DNA of 64,000 nucleotides from Nitrososphaeria archaeon (GTDB taxonomy: Archaea; Thermoproteota; Nitrososphaeria; Geothermarchaeales; JDFR-13), in assembly GCA_026982095.1 (NCBI GenBank), contig JALSHT010000006.1, positions 124,001-188,000 of the forward strand, in the 5' to 3' direction. This document shows positions 40,664 through 49,596 of this stretch, one piece after another; position 1 is the stretch's first letter; each line of letters starts with the position of its first letter. The notes under the pieces are model-generated. The model ran no database searches and had not been told where the DNA came from. It saw nothing but the letters and a program-made list of their open reading frames with translations. A program made the position numbers and the translations under genes.

Positions 40664-41767
40664 ATGAAGACGACTGTATCAGTTATCAAGGCTGATATTG
40701 GGAGTATAGCAGGTCATGTAACTGTCCCAGATGAGTTAAAGAAGTTTGCGGCTGAGAAGCTAAGTGGGTATGTGGAGACCGGGTTGATAAATAGTTTCTA
40801 CGTTACAAATGCAGGTGACGATCTTCAATTAATATTTACACATAATAGGGGGGTGGATAATCCCGAGGTTCATGAGATGGCTTGGAAGGTGTTTAGCGAG
40901 GCTACTGAGAAGGTCTCTAAGAAGTTAAAGCTTTATGCTGCGGGTCAGGATCTGTTGAAGGATGCTTTCAGTGGGAATATAAAGGGTATGGGGCCGGGTG
41001 TGGCCGAGATGGAGTTTGTTGAGAGGAAGAGTGATCCTATAGCTGTATTTATGGCTGATAAGACTGAGCCAGGTGCATGGAACATATACCTGTATAGAAT
41101 CTTTGGTGACCCATTTAATACTGCTGGTTTGGTTATAGATCCGCGGCTTCACAGTGGCTTTAGATTCACTGTTCTAGACGTTGTTGAGGGTATGGAGGTT
41201 GACTTCAACCTTCCCGAGGATATGTATGACCTTCTGGCTGTAGTCGGAACCCAAAGCAGATATGTAATTAAGAGTGTTAGGAGAAGGAGTGATGGTGAGA
41301 TAGCTGCTGTGGCGTCTACCACCCGGCTCTCTCTAATAGCGGGTAGGTATGTGGGTAAGGATGACCCTGTCATGATTGTAAGGGCTCAGAGTGGTTTCCC
41401 GGCTATGGGTGAGATTCTAGAGGCTTTTTCAAAGCCTTACTTGGTTGCGGGATGGATGAGGGGTAGTCACCATGGGCCTCTGATGCCTGTTCCCCTCAGG
41501 TATTCGAAGGTTACCAGGTTCGACGGGCCTCCTAGGGTTGTGGGTTTAGGCTTTCAAGTCACTGATGGCAAGTTGATAGGTCCTGTAGATCTGTTCGATG
41601 ATGTCGCGTTCGACTCTACTAGGTCTCTTGCTAATATAGTTACGGACTATATCAGGATGCATGGACCATTTATGCCTCATAGACTAGGTCCTGAGGAGAT
41701 GGAGTATACCACCCTCCCTGAAGTCATGAAGAGGCTGGAGGGTAGGTGGAGGAGGTCTGAGTCATAG
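40664..41767 (+). CDS. fbp: Fructose-1,6-bisphosphate aldolase/phosphatase
   Basis: This bifunctional, strictly gluconeogenic archaeal enzyme condenses triose phosphates and dephosphorylates the product. The ~367-residue protein matches throughout: VSVIKADIGSIAGH at the start, QDLLKDAFSGNIKGMGPGVA, MADKTEPGAWN, DPRLHSGFRF, AGWMRGSHHGPLMPVP, RFDGPPRVVGLGFQ. ATG 40664 follows AGGTG; a TATA-like AATAATTAAG lies at 40621. TIM is encoded 2 kb away, consistent with a gluconeogenic set. Confidence 0.96.
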   Translation: MKTTVSVIKADIGSIAGHVTVPDELKKFAAEKLSGYVETGLINSFYVTNAGDDLQLIFTHNRGVDNPEVHEMAWKVFSEATEKVSKKLKLYAAGQDLLKDAFSGNIKGMGPGVAEMEFVERKSDPIAVFMADKTEPGAWNIYLYRIFGDPFNTAGLVIDPRLHSGFRFTVLDVVEGMEVDFNLPEDMYDLLAVVGTQSRYVIKSVRRRSDGEIAAVASTTRLSLIAGRYVGKDDPVMIVRAQSGFPAMGEILEAFSKPYLVAGWMRGSHHGPLMPVPLRYSKVTRFDGPPRVVGLGFQVTDGKLIGPVDLFDDVAFDSTRSLANIVTDYIRMHGPFMPHRLGPEEMEYTTLPEVMKRLEGRWRRSES

Positions 41768-42889
41768 GCTGTATACCTTCCTCCACAATCTTATTTTCTC
41801 GAGATATGGCCAATCTATCTCGACACCTATCCCAGGTTTATTCCTAACATGTATCCATCCTGAGTTGTCTATTGACCAAGGCTCTGTAACTACATCTCTC
41901 TTAAAGTATCTGTCGCTGGCCGAGATGTCTGAGGGTAGTCTTACGTTGGGTAGTGTGGCTATTGATACGTTGAACCCCCTTCCCACACCGGTTTCTAGCA
42001 TGCCGCCTATCCATACTGGTACGTCATGTCTCTCTGATATGTTATGTATTGCTATACTCTCCGAGAACCCTCCTACCCTCCCAGGTTTAATATTTATTAT
42101 TTCGGCTGCACCGATCTTGATCGCTTCTGATGCAGTATACCTGTTTATTATTGTCTCGTCTAGACATATCTTGGTCTCCATCTTCTCTGCCAACTCTGCA
42201 TGTGTAGTTATACTCCAATATGGGAATGGCTGTTCTAGATACATCAACTGGTATCTATCTAGTTCCAACAGTCTAGGGATATCTTCCTTTAGATAATCTC
42301 CGTTGGCATCTGCTGAAAGCTTTATATCTGGATACTCTCTCCTAACTGATTCAAGTATATCATGCTCAAGCCCCCTCTTTATCTTCACCTTTATACGTTG
42401 ATATCCCCTCTCTAGAAATTTTTCGATCCTCTTCAGTAGGGTGTTGATATTTTTCTGTATACCCATACTTACACCTGCAGACACCTTTGTCCTCACCCCT
42501 CCTATGAATTTGTATAGTGGTTCTCCAGCTAGCCTAGCGTTTAGGTCCCATAGGGCCATCTCTATCGATGCTTTAGCCATGTTATACCCGTTTATCCAAT
42601 CAACACTCTTGACGAATTTAGCTGGGTCTGTGGTATCTGGCTCCATTGAGGGAATTATATATTTATCCAGTATTTGTAGATCTACATCTATAGTTTCATA
42701 GGAGTATCCTGGGAAGGCTCCTGCAACGCACTCCCCATATCCGACCTCTCCACTCCTCGTCTCCACTTCAACTATATATGTGTGTTTAGTGTCCTCTACC
42801 CCGAAGCTGGTTCTGAATGGATGTTTAAGTGGGAGGCTAATCCTGTGTATTACTATCCTTTTCAGCTCCTCACCATGTTCCGCTGTCAT
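41762..42889 (-). CDS. Enolase-superfamily N-succinylamino acid racemase / o-succinylbenzoate synthase
   Basis: The 375-residue (beta/alpha)7 barrel protein has the family lysines in RIKVKIKRG, metal ligands in LSADANGDY, YLEQPFP and CLDETI, and IIKPGR-like INIKPGRVGG with GGMLETGVGRGF near the end. This last motif is typical of the NSAR/OSBS subgroup. No menaquinone genes are near, and its start overlaps a GNAT gene, the partner known from bacterial NSAR pathways that convert D- to L-amino acids. I favour NSAR. Confidence 0.88.
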   Translation of the reverse strand: MTAEHGEELKRIVIHRISLPLKHPFRTSFGVEDTKHTYIVEVETRSGEVGYGECVAGAFPGYSYETIDVDLQILDKYIIPSMEPDTTDPAKFVKSVDWINGYNMAKASIEMALWDLNARLAGEPLYKFIGGVRTKVSAGVSMGIQKNINTLLKRIEKFLERGYQRIKVKIKRGLEHDILESVRREYPDIKLSADANGDYLKEDIPRLLELDRYQLMYLEQPFPYWSITTHAELAEKMETKICLDETIINRYTASEAIKIGAAEIINIKPGRVGGFSESIAIHNISERHDVPVWIGGMLETGVGRGFNVSIATLPNVRLPSDISASDRYFKRDVVTEPWSIDNSGWIHVRNKPGIGVEIDWPYLEKIRLWRKVYSL

Positions 42890-43682
42890 TTGGATCGAAC
42901 CTCTTCTTCAGTATATAAGCATAATTCTCTCCGCTCTTTACGAAGTGAATAGCTGTATAGCCCTTTCTAAATAGGTCGGTTAATGCCTTTCTAAGGGAAA
43001 GCTTCCATTGAATCTTTGCCTCCCTCGTATTTTTTCCTAGTGAATCGAAGTCGGGTGGTATCTCGACAGCCATGTATCTCCCTTCCGCAGCACTGTTTAT
43101 GCTAGGATATACCGTGTCGTTCTTCCTATATACCTTTAAAATGTATTCTACGTCTTTTATCTCGCTTATATCTCTATATCTGGGTCTGTTTCTAATCCAT
43201 CTGCTCTTTATGTGCCATTCTGTCATAAATCTATCTGATGGAACCCCCCTATTTAGGTCATCATCCATCTCCCCATAGTGGTTGGGTAGGTATACTTTGG
43301 CTATTGTCCCTAGTTTATTAATATTTAGCCAGGCGTTTTTTGATCTTGCTGGGTCGAAGGTCCATATGATTAGGTCATATCCATTTTCTATAGCCCACTT
43401 CCTCTGTTCTTCCTTCAGTATCCTGCCTATGCCTAGGTTTTGATACTCTGGTAGGACTGCCAGTTGGTGGCTATATATACAGTACCTTCCCATATATCTA
43501 CCTATGAATCCATATACAAACCCTACTAAATTGTCGCCTATGTAGGCACCCTTCACTACACCGCCCACCTCTTTAATGGCCACTATTATGTGATGGGGTG
43601 TTATCTCTGATCCCCACACCCTCTCTTGGATCATCATGAACTTCTTAATCTCGTTTGGGTCGTCTACATCCCTTACCTCCAT
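42870..43682 (-). CDS. GNAT N-acyltransferase paired with the racemase
   Basis: The ~270-residue protein has an N-terminal GNAT fold: VVKGAYIGDNLVGFVYGF, HQLAVLPEYQNLGIGRILKE (acyl-CoA pyrophosphate loop Q-N-L-G-I-G) and WTFDPARSKNAWLNINKLG. The C-terminal part is family specific. In Geobacillus and Deinococcus relatives of this GNAT succinylate D-amino acids for NSAR. ATG 43682 follows GCGGGGAAAT; ATG 43694 is alternative. It overlaps the racemase gene by 20 bases. Confidence 0.85.
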   Translation of the reverse strand: MEVRDVDDPNEIKKFMMIQERVWGSEITPHHIIVAIKEVGGVVKGAYIGDNLVGFVYGFIGRYMGRYCIYSHQLAVLPEYQNLGIGRILKEEQRKWAIENGYDLIIWTFDPARSKNAWLNINKLGTIAKVYLPNHYGEMDDDLNRGVPSDRFMTEWHIKSRWIRNRPRYRDISEIKDVEYILKVYRKNDTVYPSINSAAEGRYMAVEIPPDFDSLGKNTREAKIQWKLSLRKALTDLFRKGYTAIHFVKSGENYAYILKKRFDPNDSGTW

Positions 43683-43736
43683 ATTTCCCCGCATATAAAG
43701 AGATTATTTCTATCATCATCTGTAATATCTATTTCC

Positions 43737-44414
43737 ATGGATAGGAAGGTATTTATCATAAACTGTAAGAATTACTATGAGGGGAGTGGATATAGAGCTG
43801 CTCATCTACTTGAATATGCTGAGGCAGCGAGTCATAACTTTGATATTGACGTACTGGTTGCCCCGCCAATTGTAGATCTCTCACTACTTGCAAAAAATTA
43901 TTCCTCTCGTATGATATCTCAATCGGTCGATAGGGTTGAGTATGGGAGCTCAACAGGCCACGTTCCTCTTGACAGGTTGATAGATCTAGGGGTTATGTGG
44001 AGCCTATTGAATCATTCGGAGAATAGGGTTAGCCATCAACTTATCAGGGATATTGTTCTTGCATCAAATGAGCGGGGATTCAGAATAGTTGTATGTGTCG
44101 AGTCTAACAGTGAGTTGATGGAGCTTCTAGATATGGATGTGCATCCATATGCGTATGCGTTTGAACCACCCGAGTTGATCGGTAGTGGTAGGTCAGTTTC
44201 CAAATATGCAGGTGATGAGTTGGCTAGTTTCATAGAGACTTGTAGAGAGTATGGAGTAAAACCGTTATGTGGAGCAGGAATATCAAGTGTGGAGGATGTT
44301 GAATTAGCTGTCGAGTATGGTTCGGAAGGTATATTGGTGGCTAGTGGAGTGGTTAAAGCCAGGGATCCGAGGGAGGTCATCTTCAGGTTCTCCTCAGTGT
44401 TGGGGAGGAGGTAG
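43737..44414 (+). CDS. tpiA: Triosephosphate isomerase
   Basis: The 225-residue archaeal-type TIM (shorter than bacterial) has catalytic Asn/Lys in FIINCKNYYEG, the catalytic His in SLLNHSENR and Glu in VVCVESNSE, then AFEPPELIGSG (loop 6) and CGAGISSVEDVE and GILVASGVVKA (phosphate gripper). ATG 43737 is chosen; an upstream extension of the frame to 43626 runs into the divergent GNAT gene. ATATAAAG near 43693 is a likely TATA box. Confidence 0.95.
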   Translation: MDRKVFIINCKNYYEGSGYRAAHLLEYAEAASHNFDIDVLVAPPIVDLSLLAKNYSSRMISQSVDRVEYGSSTGHVPLDRLIDLGVMWSLLNHSENRVSHQLIRDIVLASNERGFRIVVCVESNSELMELLDMDVHPYAYAFEPPELIGSGRSVSKYAGDELASFIETCREYGVKPLCGAGISSVEDVELAVEYGSEGILVASGVVKARDPREVIFRFSSVLGRR

Positions 44415-44427
44415 AATATTCTATTTA

Positions 44428-44503
44428 CGGGCCCGCCGGGATTCGAACCCGGGATCTCCGGCTCCGGAGGCCGGCGCCATAATCCTGGCTAGGCCACGGG
44501 CCC
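44428..44503 (-). tRNA. tRNA-Arg (anticodon CCG)
   Basis: The 76-base tRNA on the minus strand has acceptor GGGCCCG/CGGGCCC with discriminator G. The anticodon arm CCGGC-CTCCGGA-GCCGG gives CCG (codon CGG), and the T arm is CCGGG-TTCGAAT-CCCGG. It lies 85 bases before argS on the opposite strand. Confidence 0.97.
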
Positions 44504-44588
44504 GTTACACATCTTATATTACCTGTTATCTTGATATTTGTTATTTTGTTGAGTTGGGGTTAAGGGTAGCGTATGAGGGGATTTACTT

Positions 44589-46484
44589 ATGGACTTACTT
44601 CTGTTGGGTGAGCAGATCAAAGAGGTGATATACGACTTCATTGGAACCCGATCTGTAGAGGTTCAGTTGGAGGTTCCACAATCCCCCGAATATGGTGACT
44701 TGTCTACCACATATGCATTTAAAGCAGCTAAAAGGCTGGGAAGACGCCCTTTGGACTTAGCTAACGATATTAGAGACAGGATTTTAGAGAGTGGTATAGA
44801 ATATGTTGAGGAGGTGAGGGTAGAGGGGGGTGGATATATCAACATCCACCTTGATAGGGACTCTTTCTATACAGACTATTTTAGAAGCCTTTGGAGACTA
44901 GGTCTAGATATGTTCAAGGATAGGTTTGGAAGTGGTAAGGTGAGGATAGAGTATACCAGTGTGAATCCTAATAAGGCAATTCATATAGGTCATGCTAGGA
45001 ACATCATACTCGGTGTATCTCTATACAACATGCTTTCTTCTCTGGGGTATGATGTTCATCTGATAAACTATATTGATGATACAGGTACACAGATGGCTGA
45101 CCTCCTCCTAGGATTTATAGAACTGGGTTATCCGTTGGACCCTCGTGATGGGGAGAAGTTTGATAAATACTGTGGTGATGTGGTGTATGTTGAGACCGTG
45201 AAGAGGCTGGAGGATGATGAACGTCTTAGAAGTGTTGAGCGGAAGATTCTTAGGGCGTTGGAGGAGGGGGATAACCCTATATACGAGTTGAATAGGAAGG
45301 TAGCTGAGAAGGTGGTGAGGTCTCAGTTAGACACTTGTTTCAAGTTAGGCGCTAGATACGACTTGTTGATATGGGAGTCGGATCTTATAAGACATGGTCT
45401 GCACGGATATTTATCCAAGGTTGTGGAGGCGAGTGGTAAGGTCGTTAAGGTTAGGGAGGGTAGGTATGCAGGTGCAATAGTAATTAAGGTATCCGCTAAT
45501 GATGATGTGGATCCCAGGAAGGATGAGGTTATCGTTAGGAGTGATGGGACCTTAACCTATCCAGGTAAGGACCTGGTTTTTGCCCTATGGAAGCTTGGTA
45601 TATTGGATATGCCTGTAAAGGTGGACGTATTTCACAAGAATCCGGATGGGACTAGGATATTCTCATCTGGATATTCTGGAATAGATTATAGGCCTGATCC
45701 TCCCTCCCTTCTCCTAAACATCATAGGTAGGGAGCAGTCTAAACCTCAAGCTGCTATAAAGGCTGTGATAGAGGATGTTTATGGAAAGGATGTGTCTGAT
45801 AAGTACATACATTATTCCTATGAACTTGTTAAATTGTCTAAGGAGAGTGTGGAGAAGTACTTTGGTGTGTCTAGTGATAAGTCTGCTGTGAAGATGTCTG
45901 GTAGACGCGGCTTATATTTTAATGTGGATGACGTGCTGGATAGGATGAGAGAGATAGCTTACAAGCATATGGTCGAGAATAAAGCAGTATATGATAGGTC
46001 ACTGGCTCTTGATACTGCTGAGAAAATTAGTATAGCGAGTCTAATGTATCAGCTCCTAGCAATTGATAGGGATAAACCCCTTGTATTCGATATTGATAAG
46101 AGTCTAGATTTTAGGGGTGAGACAGGAGCATATATTCTTTACAGTTATGTCAGGGCCTTATCAATCATTAGTAACGTAGATGATGTCCATCTCGATGGGA
46201 AGATAGACTATTCAGTATTGAATCAATATGATTTGATGTTATCCAGGTATATGACTTTACTACCTATAGTTATCAACTCGGCAGTTAAATATCTTGAACC
46301 CAAACATCTAGTTACGTATATGTATCGCCTAGCTAAGGTGTTTAACGACTTTTACGAGAGGTGTCCTGTTCTAAATAGTGGGGAGCCTGTTAAGAAATAT
46401 AGGCTCGCGATTGTTAAGTCTTATGTAGAGACTGTTGAGATACTGTCACGTCTAACCGGGATACCTCTCGTCAGGAGGATGTAG
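44589..46484 (+). CDS. argS: Arginyl-tRNA synthetase
   Basis: This class I synthetase has 631 residues. It has an N-terminal tRNA-recognition domain (YGDLSTTYAFKAAKRLG), the HIGH motif HIGHARN after YTSVNPNKA, GTQMADLLLGF, KMSGRRGLYF in the KMSKS position, and the all-helical anticodon domain. It starts with ATG 44589 and its end overlaps the convergent methyltransferase gene by 14 bases. A tRNA-Arg gene sits directly upstream. Confidence 0.95.
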   Translation: MDLLLLGEQIKEVIYDFIGTRSVEVQLEVPQSPEYGDLSTTYAFKAAKRLGRRPLDLANDIRDRILESGIEYVEEVRVEGGGYINIHLDRDSFYTDYFRSLWRLGLDMFKDRFGSGKVRIEYTSVNPNKAIHIGHARNIILGVSLYNMLSSLGYDVHLINYIDDTGTQMADLLLGFIELGYPLDPRDGEKFDKYCGDVVYVETVKRLEDDERLRSVERKILRALEEGDNPIYELNRKVAEKVVRSQLDTCFKLGARYDLLIWESDLIRHGLHGYLSKVVEASGKVVKVREGRYAGAIVIKVSANDDVDPRKDEVIVRSDGTLTYPGKDLVFALWKLGILDMPVKVDVFHKNPDGTRIFSSGYSGIDYRPDPPSLLLNIIGREQSKPQAAIKAVIEDVYGKDVSDKYIHYSYELVKLSKESVEKYFGVSSDKSAVKMSGRRGLYFNVDDVLDRMREIAYKHMVENKAVYDRSLALDTAEKISIASLMYQLLAIDRDKPLVFDIDKSLDFRGETGAYILYSYVRALSIISNVDDVHLDGKIDYSVLNQYDLMLSRYMTLLPIVINSAVKYLEPKHLVTYMYRLAKVFNDFYERCPVLNSGEPVKKYRLAIVKSYVETVEILSRLTGIPLVRRM

Positions 46485-47436
46485 AATCCAATATTGTTAT
46501 GAGAAACCTTGCTATGGCTCTTGAGAGGGGTGGTGGAACCGACTCCCCCACCTGATTATACTGGCTATCTATAGGGCCCTTAAATATGTAATCATCTGGA
46601 TAACCCATGAGCCTAGCTTGTTCTCTTACCGTTAATATCCTAGGCTGGTATGGATGTACAAATCTACTCTTACCCATTATGGTGGGTGCATGTTTATAGG
46701 GGTGTAGCCGAATATACTGTTTATATTCATTGTAGAATCCCCCCCTAAAATACTCCAACGCATCTCCCCACCTAATCCTATGGATCCTTTTCTCGAATCG
46801 TTTAGGGGTCTTTACATATGTGTGGTTTGGAATGTCATTGGTTAATCTGGGGTCGGGTAGATCCCCTATAACCTCCATGACCTTCCTAGCTTCTTCATTC
46901 TTTAGAGGCCTTATCTTTACGTTGGATATGAATACCCTCCTCCTATGGCTTGGGTTTCCATAATCTATAGCGTTGAGCCTATTGAAGAATATCTTGTCAA
47001 AACCCGCTCTACTGAACTCCTTCCTTATATAATCGGGTATTGGTGGGAAGAGTATCCCTGGGACATTCTCTATAACGAATATTCTTGGGTTAAGATCTCC
47101 TATGATTCTAATAGCTTCTAACGTGAGCCTCCCTCTAGGATCAGAATATAGTCTATCTAATGGGTCTTTCATTATGGTTCTACTAGCCATTGTAAAGGCT
47201 TCGCAAGGTGGAGAAGCGATTACCACATCTATGTCATCTCCGACCAAGTAGGTGATTAGATGAGAATGTAGCCGCCTAATATCTCCCACTATCATATTTT
47301 CGGGGGATATGTTGGAGATGTATGTGTTGGCTGCCGAGACATCTTTCTCAACAGCAAGAACTATTTTAAATCCCTCCATTACAAATCCCTTTGCAAAGCC
47401 CCCGGCTCCCGAGAATAGGTCCACCACCCTCATCAT
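46471..47436 (-). CDS. C5 cytosine DNA methyltransferase (orphan)
   Basis: The 321-residue protein has the m5C methyltransferase motifs in order: VVDLFSGAGGFAKGF (I, AdoMet), ASPPCEAF (IV, catalytic Cys), IENVPG (VI), YGNPSHRRRVFI (VIII), and the C-terminal RILTVREQARLMGYPDDY with QVGESVPPPLSRAIA (IX-X). The target-recognition region is short. No restriction endonuclease gene adjoins it, so it may be an orphan regulatory or protective enzyme. Confidence 0.93.
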   Translation of the reverse strand: MMRVVDLFSGAGGFAKGFVMEGFKIVLAVEKDVSAANTYISNISPENMIVGDIRRLHSHLITYLVGDDIDVVIASPPCEAFTMASRTIMKDPLDRLYSDPRGRLTLEAIRIIGDLNPRIFVIENVPGILFPPIPDYIRKEFSRAGFDKIFFNRLNAIDYGNPSHRRRVFISNVKIRPLKNEEARKVMEVIGDLPDPRLTNDIPNHTYVKTPKRFEKRIHRIRWGDALEYFRGGFYNEYKQYIRLHPYKHAPTIMGKSRFVHPYQPRILTVREQARLMGYPDDYIFKGPIDSQYNQVGESVPPPLSRAIARFLITILDSTSS

Positions 47437-47482
47437 GTAAAATTATAAAGTGTTTAGCTGTGAAATTTTAGATTGATGTGTT

Positions 47483-47938
47483 ATGTTGATAGTAGTCTTA
47501 CATGATGTGTATAGTACGGTTAAATTGTCTGAGGTAGTTGACGTTGTTATGGAGTTTGATGAGGTCGATCTATTTGTTGTCTCTAAGGCGGTAAGTAGTG
47601 CTGCCCAGTCGGGAGTTCCTGAGGCTGAGAAGAAGATGTTTAGTAGGGGTAGGAGGATCTTGTTTATACCCGATATAACGGATCTCAAGGAATTGATCCC
47701 TATGGATAGGATATTCTTCTTTGTACCTAGGTCTATCGCTAAAGATGTGTTTGATCCGGCTTATATAAGGAAGTTGGTTAGAGAGTCTACTGTGGCTCTT
47801 GTGTTCTCGGGAGGCGAGTCTAGTTTCTCGAAGAGGGAATTATCTCTTGGGGAGTCATTAACACTTGGTTTTAAGAACGTCATGCCTCCTTCTGCGGAGA
47901 TATCGATAGTGTTATACACCCTCTTTCCCAGGTCTTGA
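47483..47938 (+). CDS. SPOUT-fold (TrmH/SpoU-like) RNA methyltransferase-like protein
   Basis: The 151-residue protein is close to a minimal SPOUT domain. The C-terminal half, VALVFSGGESSFSKRELSLG followed by SLTLGFKNVMPPSAEISIVL, fits the TrmH pattern VALVFG-E--GL---EL and the SAM-binding P-----SLN. The family Asn of SLN is Ile here. The N-terminus (MLIVVLHDVYSTVKL) fits the first strand. A tRNA/rRNA methylation role is inferred from fold. Confidence 0.6.
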   Translation: MLIVVLHDVYSTVKLSEVVDVVMEFDEVDLFVVSKAVSSAAQSGVPEAEKKMFSRGRRILFIPDITDLKELIPMDRIFFFVPRSIAKDVFDPAYIRKLVRESTVALVFSGGESSFSKRELSLGESLTLGFKNVMPPSAEISIVLYTLFPRS

Positions 47939-47977
47939 ATACTCATATAATCTTATGATATCAATTATCTAATTGGG

Positions 47978-48032
47978 ATGATGATGTCGTTCCAGGATGA
48001 GGGCTTGATGATTATAACCCTGGGGTATCTGA
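47978..48032 (+). ncRNA. Candidate C/D box guide RNA
   Basis: The order of elements is C box ATGATGA (47978), 12 bases, a D'-like ATGA (47997-48000), a 4-base spacer, C' box TTGATGA (48005), 17 bases, D box CTGA (48029-48032). The D' box is imperfect and the second guide is longer than the usual 10-13, so this is weaker than the sRNA at 38348. A TATA-like TCATATAATC at 47943 is well placed for a start near 47973. Confidence 0.5.
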
Positions 48033-49112
48033 CTACATTTTGTTTTTTAATCTCATGAGCATTTCCTTCCTATATTTTGACTCTATCCTAGTGTTGTTCA
48101 CAGCATCTTCTAGAAACTCTATTATTGATTTGTATGTCTTGTAATCTATTGGGTATGGAACTCCATCTTTACCTCCTACGGTGAACGTGTATTTGACGGT
48201 GTCTCTCCAATGTACCTCCTCACCATATATTATATTGGCTATTAGGGCCAATGCCCTTACAGTGTTTTTCGTCATACCTTTATACAGTACTAGATCTCTA
48301 TAGTCGCTGGGTTTATCCTCATATATTCTCCTCACATCATCCCAGTTTATCCTTTTGGGTAGTATAAGTATATCTTTAGGTAGGGATAGGCCTCCATCAT
48401 TTATCCATCTATTTAACCCGTGGTCGGTCATTGATACAAGCTTTCTGATATCTCTCTTTAAGGTTCCGTCTATGAGTATATCTAACATAGTTTTCTTTGC
48501 TTCTAGTGACTTCTTGTCTGTTAGGTTGATTATCCCATCTTTATAATCCTCCGTGATTATGGCTATATGGGGCTCCTCCAAATATTTATTGATTCTCTCT
48601 TCATAACTCCAGTGATACCTCCTTGCATACCCTGTCTCTGTATTCATTCCCTGCTGTATAACTATCCATCGGTCTTCATCTATGAATATGATGGTGTGGT
48701 GGTAGATCTCATAACCGTCTTGAAGTAGTACTGTGTCGGATTTAGCAGACATCTTACTAAGTCTTAGAATGGTCTGACGGTCTACTCCCTCTATCTTTTC
48801 TATTTCATGCGGGATCTCCCTCATTCTAACCCCTTTACCCCCCAAAAGGTGTATTCCCAGTTCTAAATCATCAAATACCCTTGATAACACACCTGTCAAT
48901 ACAGTTGTTACTCCTGATGAATGCCAGTCGAACCCTAATGTAGCTCCCAGTGATTGAAAGAAGAATGGGTTACTTAGCCTTCTAAGGATCTCCTCAGGAC
49001 CATATACATCATGTATATATTTCATGAGGGGCTTGGCTAATCTGACCATATGATTGAATAACTTTGGAGGCGTCTTCCCTCCATGTAGAGGTAGGATTGC
49101 AATACCCTTCAT
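48033..49112 (-). CDS. DUF763-family protein
   Basis: The 359-residue protein starts MKGIAILPLHGGKTPPKLF and contains FFFQSLGATLGFDWHSSGVT, GIHLLGGKG and HHTIIFIDEDRWIVIQQGMN, all typical of the DUF763 family found in archaea and some bacteria. No catalytic activity is established for the family. Many conserved His/Asp/Arg residues suggest an enzyme, possibly acting on nucleic acids. It stands alone, next to the candidate sRNA. Confidence 0.85.
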   Translation of the reverse strand: MKGIAILPLHGGKTPPKLFNHMVRLAKPLMKYIHDVYGPEEILRRLSNPFFFQSLGATLGFDWHSSGVTTVLTGVLSRVFDDLELGIHLLGGKGVRMREIPHEIEKIEGVDRQTILRLSKMSAKSDTVLLQDGYEIYHHTIIFIDEDRWIVIQQGMNTETGYARRYHWSYEERINKYLEEPHIAIITEDYKDGIINLTDKKSLEAKKTMLDILIDGTLKRDIRKLVSMTDHGLNRWINDGGLSLPKDILILPKRINWDDVRRIYEDKPSDYRDLVLYKGMTKNTVRALALIANIIYGEEVHWRDTVKYTFTVGGKDGVPYPIDYKTYKSIIEFLEDAVNNTRIESKYRKEMLMRLKNKM

Positions 49113-49188
49113 CCCCTTTCACATTCACTAATGTCCTAGGCTGGTTTTAAGATTTTTCCCTGTTAAGTGGTGATGGTGATTACCCTAT

Positions 49189-49590
49189 ATGAGGAGGAAG
49201 GGTGTCTCACACTTTCTAGAGGTCGTGATTTTGGTTGGATTGGTTGGTACTCTGGGAATGTTGATATACAGTGGGGCTCTGGATCTCTTTGCTGGCTGGG
49301 GAGATGTGAAGCAGGTAACAATACAGTCCGTGTACGTGTTGAACAATACATTGTATGTGGTCGTCTCTAACAAGGGGTCCTCGGCTGTAGACATCAATAG
49401 TGTCTCTGTCTATAGTTTAAATGGAAGTCTGATTGGGGGGACTACTGTACCGGCTAAGATAGGTCCTGGGAAGGTGTCATCATTCGCTATCGATGTATCT
49501 GGAGTGGGTCTGCAGGAAGGAGATCTGGTAGATATCATTATCTCCACGGAGGATGGTAGTGCGTTTAAGTTTAGGGTAGCGGTGCAGTGA
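49189..49590 (+). CDS. Class III prepilin / archaellin-like protein
   Basis: The 133-residue product begins MRRKG|VSHFLEVVILVGLVGTLG, a typical prepilin-peptidase site (basic, Gly, hydrophobic helix with Glu at +6). The helix is followed by a beta-sandwich-like domain rich in Val/Ser/Gly (VYVLNNTLYVVVSNKGSSAV). It opens a five-gene pilus-like operon and may be the major filament subunit. A TATA-like GGTTTTAAG lies at 49143. Confidence 0.85.
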   Translation: MRRKGVSHFLEVVILVGLVGTLGMLIYSGALDLFAGWGDVKQVTIQSVYVLNNTLYVVVSNKGSSAVDINSVSVYSLNGSLIGGTTVPAKIGPGKVSSFAIDVSGVGLQEGDLVDIIISTEDGSAFKFRVAVQ

Positions 49591-49596
49591 TGTCTT

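Noticed and set aside
44317..44628. 103-residue plus-strand frame across the tRNA-Arg gene
   Set aside because: It reads through the end of the TIM gene and an entire tRNA gene on the other strand, so it is not coding.
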